NCBI GenBank assembly: GCA_004524595.1
Contig: SDOA01000082.1
Location: 1-18,208, forward strand
DNA length: 18,208 bases
Reading direction: 5' to 3'
Source of the DNA: Candidatus Thorarchaeota archaeon
Lineage (GTDB): Archaea > Asgardarchaeota > Thorarchaeia > Thorarchaeales > Thorarchaeaceae
The translations under genes and the position numbers were made by a program. Under the pieces are notes generated by a model that had not been told where the DNA came from, searched no databases, and worked only from the letters and a program-made list of their open reading frames with translations. Shown here in pieces: positions 7,654 to 13,771 of the stretch. Numbering within the stretch: the stretch's first letter is position 1; the number at the start of each line of letters is the position of its first letter.

Positions 7654-8178
7654 ATGAGAGCTGAGATCCGTATTGCAGGTACTGGCGGAATGGGCGTTGT
7701 CTTAGCAGGCGTCATCCTTGGACACGCCGCTGTTGTCTATGGTGGGCTCGATGCTGTTCAAAGTCAGAGCTATGGTGCTGAGGCGAGAGGTACATCTGCC
7801 AAGAGTGAGGTAATAATTAGTGATGAACCAATTAAATATCCGAAAGTTCGTCAGTCAGATTACTTTGTCGCTATGTCCCAGAAAGCATTAGATATGTATC
7901 TCAAAGATGCAAGAAAGGGAAGTGTAGTACTTGCAGATCCGAATCTTGTGAATGTTGAAGCAATTAATGGATATGAAGTGGTCAAAGTCCCAGCTATGAA
8001 GATTGCTGATGACTTAGGATTAAGATTGGTTTCTAATATGGTGATGCTTGGAGCGCTCGTTCAGAAATCAGGCGTCATCTCTCTCAAAGTTCTAGAGAAC
8101 GCACTAGCAGAGATACTTGGCTCAAAAGCACTGAAAGTCAATACTGATGCAATTCATGCGGGGGCAAAACTAGTTTAA
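7654..8178 (+). CDS. korC: 2-oxoacid:ferredoxin oxidoreductase, gamma subunit (KorC-like)
   Basis: A 174-residue gamma subunit, the usual size when it is a separate chain. It opens with the glycine-rich EIRIAGTGGMGVVLAG, then SQSYGAEARGTSAKSEV and VRQSDYFVAMSQKALDMY, all typical of the Por/Kor gamma family. This subunit helps hold CoA and the catalytic dimer together. It is transcribed with the beta subunit (6-nt gap; GGAG in the end of korB). The stop codon is shared in antisense with the stop of the convergent MoaD-like gene: the TTAA at 8175-8178 gives TAA on both strands. The alpha subunit that completes the thiamine site must be encoded elsewhere, or these chains serve another alpha. Confidence 0.92.
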   Translation: MRAEIRIAGTGGMGVVLAGVILGHAAVVYGGLDAVQSQSYGAEARGTSAKSEVIISDEPIKYPKVRQSDYFVAMSQKALDMYLKDARKGSVVLADPNLVNVEAINGYEVVKVPAMKIADDLGLRLVSNMVMLGALVQKSGVISLKVLENALAEILGSKALKVNTDAIHAGAKLV

Positions 8179-8453
8179 CCACCATGGACCAGTGGTAGAA
8201 TGGTTAGAACATCTCCTGCCCTCATCTTTATGTGGAGTCCTCCAAGCACTCCAATATCAACACCGTTGCAGAGAATCATAGAATCCCTATCGATATCGCT
8301 TGGTTCTCGCCACACACTCTGTAAATAAGACTCCCTCTCAATCATCTTGACAAGTACTTCAGATAATGTAGCTTCTCTCTCTGCTTCAATCTTCAATGAC
8401 CCGTTCTCTATTCTTTGCGAAATTGGCCCTTTGAAATGGATTGTGACTTTCAT
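8175..8453 (-). CDS. MoaD/ThiS-family ubiquitin-like sulfur carrier (SAMP-like)
   Basis: A 92-residue beta-grasp protein ending in the diagnostic Gly-Gly (LVHGG). The last 35 residues (ILCNGVDIGVLGGLHIKMRAGDV, then TILPLVHGG) match the MoaD/ThiS pattern NG-x-D-I ... L-x-DGDxVxILPPxxGG. In such proteins the terminal glycine is adenylated by an E1/MoeB-like enzyme and made a thiocarboxylate for molybdopterin, thiamine or tRNA thiolation. In archaea, related SAMPs are also attached to proteins. An ATG at 8453 begins at the first beta strand (MKVTIHFKG). Starts at 8468 or 8519 would add unstructured residues. There is no moeB, moaE or thiF neighbour, so the pathway is unknown. Its end overlaps korC by 4 nt. 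Confidence 0.82.
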   Translation of the reverse strand: MKVTIHFKGPISQRIENGSLKIEAEREATLSEVLVKMIERESYLQSVWREPSDIDRDSMILCNGVDIGVLGGLHIKMRAGDVLTILPLVHGG

Positions 8454-8523
8454 GATATTGCCACTCATCAAGTCCGAGCAAACGACTGATAAAGTACTTG
8501 TTTCCTGCTGAGGTGTCAATGTC

Positions 8524-8531
8524 TATATAAT
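8524..8531 (+). promoter_or_regulatory. TATA box giving a probably leaderless MFS mRNA
   Basis: TATATAAT lies about 25 nt before the ATG at 8552. Archaeal transcription begins about 25 nt after the TATA centre, so the start site should fall at or next to the ATG. This agrees with the lack of any SD motif just before it. Confidence 0.5.
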
Positions 8532-8551
8532 AGATGGAGCGGTTCTAATCT

Positions 8552-10051
8552 ATGACTACGACGCATGAACACACCTTGGAACATGAGGTTGTTTCAAGCA
8601 AATTTGCTCGTGCATTCGGCCTTGAGGCACCAACATCAAGTGCAGTACGTCTAGTCAAGATTCTAGCAATTATCCTCCCTGCCTTCGCAGCAAGCTTCCA
8701 GATTAGCACAACTTTCTGGATGATTCACATGGCTGAAACACTTGGAGGTGGTGACTACTTTGCTGGTCTCACCTTAGTTGGTCTACTAGTAGTTCTCCAG
8801 ATGGTCATCCAGACTGCGCTCGATTATCCAACTGGCGCTTTAGGTGATTGGATTGGTCAGAGGTGGGTGATTGCATCAGCGCTCTTCTGCTATGCCATAG
8901 CATTCTGGTTTTCTTCACAGATCGTAATAGGTACTCCATTCTACATCTATATCCTCATCTATATTCTCTTTGGGCTTGGTTCCTCTCAAGAGAGTGGTGC
9001 CTTCAATGCATGGTTTGACAACAACTATAGAGTTGCAATGCCTCACGACAAGGATAGAAAACAATATGGTGTTTTCCAAGGACGTCTTGGAATGGTCTGG
9101 CAGGCTTCTTCGACCTTAGTATTAATCCCAGGATCCTGGCTTGCATGGCTATACAGTCGACAATTTGTCTTTGGTCTACAAGCAATATTCGCGGCAATTC
9201 TTGGAATTATAGTGCTTCAAATTGTCAAAGACCTGCCCGGGGTCAGAGAAGAGAATGAGAATCGCCCCTCAATCAAAGAGTATGGTGCTTTGATGAAAGA
9301 TGGATTCAAGTTTCTATGGTCTAGCCGTTTCGTCACACTCCTTGTTCTTGGTCAAGTAGTGATGTACTCGACAGGACCTGTGTGGTGGAATCTGCTTCTC
9401 TTTCCACTCTATTTCAGTTACCTTGTCACAATGGTCGCAGTATCTGCATTTCGAACACTAATCTTTATTCCACAAGCTATAACCAATGAAAGAAGTGGAG
9501 TATTAGCAAAACGATTCGATCCCAAGATATGGATTCCTCGATTTAGTTTCTTGCAGTTTACAAGTGTTCTTTTCTATATCCTTATTGCAATAATTGTGTA
9601 CTTCTTTCCAGGTGTTGACCCCGACACTGCAGACTTCGTCAGTGTGATGATACCTTTCACGAATCTACCATTGATCCAGATACCTATTCAGACAATGATA
9701 CCTGTAATTCTCCTATTCACTCTATTTGTTTCTCTCAATCTATTTGGCGGTATAGCAGGAATACTAACACAACGGGTGATGCTTGATGTTGTTCCAAATC
9801 GGATTAGGAACTCAATCTATTCATTACAACCAACACTCATTATGCTTGTATCAATGCCTCTTATTGCTTTCTTTGGGTGGTTCATTCCTCTGACAGGTTT
9901 CGCTCCGACATTCATAATCTGTGCATTTATCTCACTAATCGCAACAATAATGATTTGGTCTGCATTCAAAAATCCTATCCCTAAAGCTGAAGCAGTGATT
10001 GAGGCTGATGCGGAAGAAACTAGAGCGGTCGTAGAACTTGAAGTCACTTAG
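8552..10051 (+). CDS. Major facilitator superfamily (MFS) transporter
   Basis: A 499-residue membrane protein with about twelve hydrophobic segments and a 40-residue polar N-terminus. The MFS motif A is present between helices 2 and 3 as TGALGDWIGQRW (the G-x-L-x-D-x-x-G pattern), following the PTGALGD context common in drug/sugar exporters. A long central loop near residues 225-250 separates the two six-helix halves. The substrate is not predictable. The C-terminal tail is acidic (EADAEETRAVVELEV). It has its own promoter and is probably leaderless. Its last 8 nt overlap the end of the convergent mch gene, so transcription of the two may interfere. There is no regulatory gene beside it. Confidence 0.88.
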   Translation: MTTTHEHTLEHEVVSSKFARAFGLEAPTSSAVRLVKILAIILPAFAASFQISTTFWMIHMAETLGGGDYFAGLTLVGLLVVLQMVIQTALDYPTGALGDWIGQRWVIASALFCYAIAFWFSSQIVIGTPFYIYILIYILFGLGSSQESGAFNAWFDNNYRVAMPHDKDRKQYGVFQGRLGMVWQASSTLVLIPGSWLAWLYSRQFVFGLQAIFAAILGIIVLQIVKDLPGVREENENRPSIKEYGALMKDGFKFLWSSRFVTLLVLGQVVMYSTGPVWWNLLLFPLYFSYLVTMVAVSAFRTLIFIPQAITNERSGVLAKRFDPKIWIPRFSFLQFTSVLFYILIAIIVYFFPGVDPDTADFVSVMIPFTNLPLIQIPIQTMIPVILLFTLFVSLNLFGGIAGILTQRVMLDVVPNRIRNSIYSLQPTLIMLVSMPLIAFFGWFIPLTGFAPTFIICAFISLIATIMIWSAFKNPIPKAEAVIEADAEETRAVVELEVT

Positions 10052-11012
10052 AACAACCAGAGATAGTTTCCAATGATTTTTGAAGAATCTCTGGGTTCAT
10101 CTCTCCAGCATGATAAATCCTTCCGCTCTCTATATGATTGATAGTGATCTCTGCAGGGCTGAAAAGATGAGGGTCAACTTTATAGAAATCGAAGTCAAAG
10201 CTCTTGAATAGGTCATAGAACGGTTGTCCATATTGACTCGACGAAGATGATGGCACCTTTTCAATAAAATCCTTGATATCGTCATTATCTGCTCTCACAT
10301 GGAAGTAGGTTCTTCCACCATACATTATACAATCATTGGTTACGCCCATGGCAATATTATCACTCGTTGCTACAGGTGCAATTGGTGCAACGCCATGTCC
10401 CCTTCTGATCCTGTCAAGATTGAATCTAATCAAATGCAACTTGTGCATCCCTGCTTCGACAACTCTAGCTGAAATTTGAACTGAACCTGCAAGACTCGCA
10501 GTTGGTACTACAATACAATAGAGATTTGACGGTGAAATACCACATCTATCAGCAATATAGTCTGTTACCTCTGGTGGTGGTAATTTTCTGCTCTCAAGAA
10601 TTATTACTCCTTTTTTCGAAGTATCTTGATACTCTATTTCTTCATAGAGTTCCTTTTCAACGCGTGCTAATGCTCTCGCTGGGCCAGAGCCCATGGCGAA
10701 ATATTGGCCAACCTTAATGGTCCATCCTGCGTACTGAGACCCTAGTGTGGAGATTTTCGGTAGATCTGTACTTGTTATTACTGCAGGTAGCTCAAGATCT
10801 CCAATATATGTATTCGTTACTCTGACTACTCCCAACCCACCTAGACATACTTCTCCAATGAGCCTTCCAAGTTCAAGGGAACCTGTGTTTTTAATTCCTG
10901 CATCTATCAATGTTGCTCCAGTTTCACATACACTCACTGAACAATCTAGTTCATCCTTTCTGTTGAGTATTTCTTTTACAATCTCAAGAGCCCCATGATT
11001 CACACTCAGCAT
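10044..11012 (-). CDS. mch: Methenyl-tetrahydromethanopterin cyclohydrolase
   Basis: A 322-residue cytosolic enzyme of the archaeal C1 branch. It interconverts 5-formyl-H4MPT and 5,10-methenyl-H4MPT, the step after the Ftr formyltransferase. Length and the start MLSVNHGALEIVKEI match the family. The family blocks CETGATLIDAGI, the LGGLGVVRV region, GQYFAMGSGPARAL, SAVQ-like VPTASLAGSVQISARVVE and DNIAMGVTNDCIMYGG are all in order. The ATG at 11010-11012 lies 3 nt after the fwdC stop, with its SD (GGGAG) inside fwdC, so fwdC-mch is an operon. The stop overlaps the end of the MFS gene by 8 nt. Direction of use (CO2 fixation or formyl oxidation) cannot be told. Confidence 0.95.
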   Translation of the reverse strand: MLSVNHGALEIVKEILNRKDELDCSVSVCETGATLIDAGIKNTGSLELGRLIGEVCLGGLGVVRVTNTYIGDLELPAVITSTDLPKISTLGSQYAGWTIKVGQYFAMGSGPARALARVEKELYEEIEYQDTSKKGVIILESRKLPPPEVTDYIADRCGISPSNLYCIVVPTASLAGSVQISARVVEAGMHKLHLIRFNLDRIRRGHGVAPIAPVATSDNIAMGVTNDCIMYGGRTYFHVRADNDDIKDFIEKVPSSSSSQYGQPFYDLFKSFDFDFYKVDPHLFSPAEITINHIESGRIYHAGEMNPEILQKSLETISGCSK

Positions 11013-11015
11013 GTG

Positions 11016-11879
11016 TTAGTCTCCCATACACAAATTGTCGTTTTTTATTGCCCGAACATATATTTCTTCATCTGGATGAGCCTCTGCAAAATCACCGATG
11101 AATTTTATCCACTTCTCATTGGCTTCAATACTCTCATCTAGGAAATCAGGTCGTCGCGATTTTAGATATCGTAGGTAATAATTCACGAATTCTCTCTCAG
11201 AGGTCCCACTGAATTTGTATGTTGGAAGAATAGATTCAAGTTTCCCAAGACAGATAATCAATCCTTTTGTTGCTTGGATACCGACACGATCCTCCAAATT
11301 TCCAATAATAATTATTGTACCCCCCATCATTCGTACTGCACATGGTGACTCCACATTCCCCTTGACCGCAATGAATCCTTTTCGCATATGGGCCGCCATC
11401 TCACCTTTTACATCTCCAGCAACATAGACCCTTCCTCCCTGCATTCCATCTCTGCTTCCTCGATATCCTGCACAGAGATAGTACCCTGCATTTCCCTCTA
11501 TCTGGATATTACCTCCTTTCATCTCAGCTGCAGCCCAATCATCAACAGATCCTTTGACATGGATTCTCCCCGCTATCATTTCTGCGCCAAGATACATGCC
11601 AGCATCCCCTTCCACGCTTATCTTTCCGCCATTCATTGCTTTCCCAATCATCTTGACCTTTCGAAGGTTTCCACGCACGATAATCTCAGTATCAGCAGCT
11701 TTCTTACCCGATTTGCCTTCGATTCTAAAATGCTCCTTCAGAGGGAGGCCCTGATTCCCTTGATGGATTGATAAACTACTTATCTGTGTGACTGTCTTGT
11801 TAGCAAAATGGGTAGGAGTGATTACCTCTGCTTCAATAGGAATGTCCACAGTTTTCTTAAGCGTTAGGACAACAGTCAT
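11016..11879 (-). CDS. fwdC: Formylmethanofuran dehydrogenase subunit C (FwdC/FmdC; GXGXG repeat)
   Basis: A 287-residue subunit C of tungsten/molybdenum formylmethanofuran dehydrogenase, which reduces CO2 to formyl-methanofuran or reverses that step. From about residue 65 to 215 it shows the GXGXG beta-helix repeats (GGKISVEGDAGMYLGAEMIAG, with similar units roughly every 18-20 residues such as GGNIQIEGNAGYYLC, GGRVYVAGDVKGEMA and GGTIIIIGNLEDR), as in glutamate-synthase-like C subunits. After the repeats comes a helical tail of about 65 residues (YKFSGTSEREFVNYYLRYL onward). Subunits A, B and D are not here, so this gene has been separated from the rest of the complex. It leads the fwdC-mch operon and is divergent from ftr. 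Confidence 0.93.
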   Translation of the reverse strand: MTVVLTLKKTVDIPIEAEVITPTHFANKTVTQISSLSIHQGNQGLPLKEHFRIEGKSGKKAADTEIIVRGNLRKVKMIGKAMNGGKISVEGDAGMYLGAEMIAGRIHVKGSVDDWAAAEMKGGNIQIEGNAGYYLCAGYRGSRDGMQGGRVYVAGDVKGEMAAHMRKGFIAVKGNVESPCAVRMMGGTIIIIGNLEDRVGIQATKGLIICLGKLESILPTYKFSGTSEREFVNYYLRYLKSRRPDFLDESIEANEKWIKFIGDFAEAHPDEEIYVRAIKNDNLCMGD

Positions 11880-11910
11880 TGCTATATCAGCCCTATCGGA
11901 GTTAGAGTAC

Positions 11911-11917
11911 TTATATC
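11911..11917 (-). promoter_or_regulatory. TATA box for fwdC-mch
   Basis: On the minus strand, GATATAA lies about 35 nt before the ATG at 11879. The expected start site is about 10 nt before the ATG, which fits a very short leader and the absence of a good SD. It forms the left half of a divergent promoter region shared with ftr. Confidence 0.4.
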
Positions 11918-11975
11918 ACTGATAAAGACTCCCAGTTACTGTTATTCTACGGAATAGACAAAAGAAACCTAGTAT

Positions 11976-11986
11976 TTTAGATATAA
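11976..11986 (+). promoter_or_regulatory. TATA box for ftr
   Basis: TTTAGATATAA lies about 27 nt before the ATG at 12008, with AAAGAAACC just upstream as a possible BRE. The start site would fall close to the ATG, giving a leaderless or nearly leaderless mRNA. The 128-bp divergent gap could let one regulator act on both C1 units (inference). Confidence 0.45.
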
Positions 11987-12007
11987 CAGATGTCCAGGTG
12001 TTGTACA

Positions 12008-12907
12008 ATGAAAATCAATGGAGTACCAATCGATGATACTTTTGCAGAAGCATTCAGTATGCATATGAATCGTACACTAATCACAGCATATCAGGAAGAT
12101 TGGGCTCGAATCACTGCGCAAGAAACAACAGGATTTGCTACATCTATCATCATGTCTCCTGCTGAGGCTGGTATTGAATTTGTCCTACCGCCAGAGGAAA
12201 CCCCTGATCACAGACCAGGAGTTCGTGTAATTTTTGCCACTGCGAAAAAAGAAGCATTGGAGCAACAGCTCATTGCTAGAATTGGGCAGTGTGTTCTCAC
12301 AAGCCCAACAGCATCTGCCTATGATGCTACTCCTAATCCAGAAGACCATTATCCTATTGGAAGACAGCTAGCCAAGTTTGGAGATGGCTATCAAGTAAAG
12401 AAAGGTCCTATTGACGAGAGAGTGTTATGGCTAGTGCCTAGGATGAGTGGAACCTTTGTCATTCAGGAACAGTTTGGGCGTCTGAAAGGTGTAGCCGGGG
12501 GGAACATTATCTCTTTTTGTAGAGACCTCACTTCTGGTATGACCAGTGGACGCGCTGCTGTACAAGCTATTGAAAAGGTTGAAGGGGCTTACACTCCGTT
12601 TCCAGGGGGATTAGTAGGCTCTGGTTCCAAACCCTCTTCGAAGTACAAGGGTCTTGTAGCATCTACTAACGAGCGGTATTGTCCTACTATTAGAGCTAGG
12701 ATTCCAGATACTGAAGTCCCACTTAGTAGTGAATTTGTTGTAGAGATCGTTATCAACGGGCTTACAGAGGAGGCTGTTGGACGGGCGATGGCTACAGCTA
12801 TTAGAGAGATATGCAGTCATGATGGAGTGATGAAAATCACTGCTGGTAATTTCGGTGGGAGACTCGGGAAATATCAGATTCATTTGCATGATGTACTCTC
12901 TAAGTAA
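12008..12907 (+). CDS. ftr: Formylmethanofuran:tetrahydromethanopterin formyltransferase
   Basis: A 299-residue cytosolic enzyme, nearly the family length. It moves the formyl group between methanofuran and H4MPT, linking the Fwd complex to Mch. Recognisable parts are the start MKINGVPIDDTFAEAF, TAYQEDWARITAQETTGFATSIIMSP split by family-typical residues, the C-terminal-domain segment GNIISFCRDLTSGMTSGR, and the ending GNFGGRLGKYQIHLHDVL. I chose the ATG at 12008 because it begins exactly where the family does; an ATG six codons earlier adds MSRCCT. With fwdC and mch next door, three parts of the methanofuran-to-methenyl-H4MPT path lie together. Methanogen-specific Mcr is not in the window, so use in an acetyl-CoA (Wood-Ljungdahl) or formyl-oxidation path is inferred. 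Confidence 0.95.
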   Translation: MKINGVPIDDTFAEAFSMHMNRTLITAYQEDWARITAQETTGFATSIIMSPAEAGIEFVLPPEETPDHRPGVRVIFATAKKEALEQQLIARIGQCVLTSPTASAYDATPNPEDHYPIGRQLAKFGDGYQVKKGPIDERVLWLVPRMSGTFVIQEQFGRLKGVAGGNIISFCRDLTSGMTSGRAAVQAIEKVEGAYTPFPGGLVGSGSKPSSKYKGLVASTNERYCPTIRARIPDTEVPLSSEFVVEIVINGLTEEAVGRAMATAIREICSHDGVMKITAGNFGGRLGKYQIHLHDVLSK

Positions 12908-12986
12908 TTTCCTTCTGAAATACTCAGTGTGTGCCTCTTATTGGTCTGACCATACCTAATTATTAAGCAGGGAGTGTGTTTGACAC

Positions 12987-13616
12987 GTGGATGTTTCATC
13001 AATGGAAGAGATTACTGTCTGGTGCGAAACGAAGAAAGGCGGAAAAATAGTAGAACGATTTGATCCCAACACGACATCCATTAATCTCAGTGATAGACGA
13101 ATCGGATTGATTGACTTAGAACCTCTGAACCAATTCCCTAATCTTGAAGTATTAACTCTCTCAGGAAATGAGATTCAGAGCCTAGACCTCTCTGTATTAA
13201 GTGGTAATACCGGTCTATTGGAGCTTAATCTTGGCAGCAATGAACTTGAAACAATAGATCTCTCTCCACTCGAGAATGCCCAGAATCTAATACATGTTGA
13301 TCTATCTTTCAACAGACTCAAGACCATTGACTTAACCCCGCTTGGGAGTTGTAAGAGCTTAAAAGCACTGCATCTCTATGAGAATAGACTTGACCGCGTT
13401 GACTTATCCATTCTTAGCAAGTGCAAGAAGTTACGAAATCTCACCTTGACTAAGAATGATTTTTCAGTTCTTGATATCTCCGCTTTATTCTCCTGTCCGA
13501 ATCTCATGCAACTAGGTCTAGACGATGAAATTACTTTGACTACCTCAGCTAAACTCAAAGGTGAAAATACACCTCGTGCATTGAAACCATACCTTAGCAA
13601 GATTCAATGGAAATAG
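12987..13616 (+). CDS. Leucine-rich-repeat protein (24-residue repeats)
   Basis: A 209-residue protein made of about six leucine-rich repeats between residues 30 and 178. Each is 24 residues with the plan LxxLxLxxNxLxxIDLSPLxxCxN, for example LNLGSNELETIDLSPL and VDLSFNRLKTIDLTPL. There is no signal peptide or membrane segment, so it is probably a cytosolic protein-binding scaffold. The N-terminal 30 residues (ITVWCETKKGGKIVERFD) form a capping strand pair, and the C-terminal 30 are a polar cap. Similar 'IDLSPL' LRR proteins are abundant in Asgard archaea (from memory). The start is uncertain: GTG at 12987 with GGGAG 12 nt upstream, or ATG at 13002. A TATA-like TTATTAAG lies at about 12960-12967. 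The partner is unknown. Confidence 0.85.
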   Translation: MDVSSMEEITVWCETKKGGKIVERFDPNTTSINLSDRRIGLIDLEPLNQFPNLEVLTLSGNEIQSLDLSVLSGNTGLLELNLGSNELETIDLSPLENAQNLIHVDLSFNRLKTIDLTPLGSCKSLKALHLYENRLDRVDLSILSKCKKLRNLTLTKNDFSVLDISALFSCPNLMQLGLDDEITLTTSAKLKGENTPRALKPYLSKIQWK

Positions 13617-13647
13617 GTTTTCTGCTTTTTGACGCAGACGAAAACCT
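13615..13647 (+). terminator. Hairpin at the end of the LRR gene
   Basis: AGGTTTTC (13615-13622) pairs with GAAAACCT (13640-13647), and inside it TGC (13623-13625) pairs with GCA (13634-13636), leaving a 3-nt bulge on one side and a T-rich loop. The hairpin starts within the stop codon of the LRR gene. A strict T tail is missing, so it may be an mRNA-end structure rather than a terminator. Confidence 0.4.
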
Positions 13648-13706
13648 TATCTCTACTCCTCAAGCGAAAAACGGATGATATCACCTTTACAGGTATGTCA
13701 TGAAAT

Positions 13707-13733
13707 GCCCCAGTAGCTTAGACCGGTTAGCTA
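13707..13733 (+). pseudogene. 5' fragment of a tRNA-Thr-like gene
   Basis: The first 24 bases match the 5' end of the intact tRNA-Thr(GGT) in this window at 21 positions. They comprise acceptor strand GCCCCAG, the TA linker, D-arm start GCTTAG and the CGGTTAG D-loop end. Similarity fades after 13730. The next bases form a small hairpin (GTGGA-TTTG-TCCAC, 13735-13748) but no proper anticodon loop or T-arm follows. The acceptor strand is perfectly complementary to CTGGGGC at 18134-18140 on the same strand, and not to the intact tRNA, so this and the 18101 fragment probably come from one gene that was interrupted. A CCTCCTT at 13767-13773 resembles the missing anticodon-stem strand but may be chance. 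Confidence 0.6.
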
Positions 13734-13771
13734 GGTGGATTTGTCCACTCACGCCCTTAAAGATCGCCTCC

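Noticed and set aside
13707..13770. A full tRNA-Thr with anticodon TGT read straight on from the 5' fragment
   Set aside because: Alignment puts TTTGT at positions 32-36, but the loop is only 4 nt before TCCAC, the D-stem is poorly paired, and no T-arm or acceptor strand follows.
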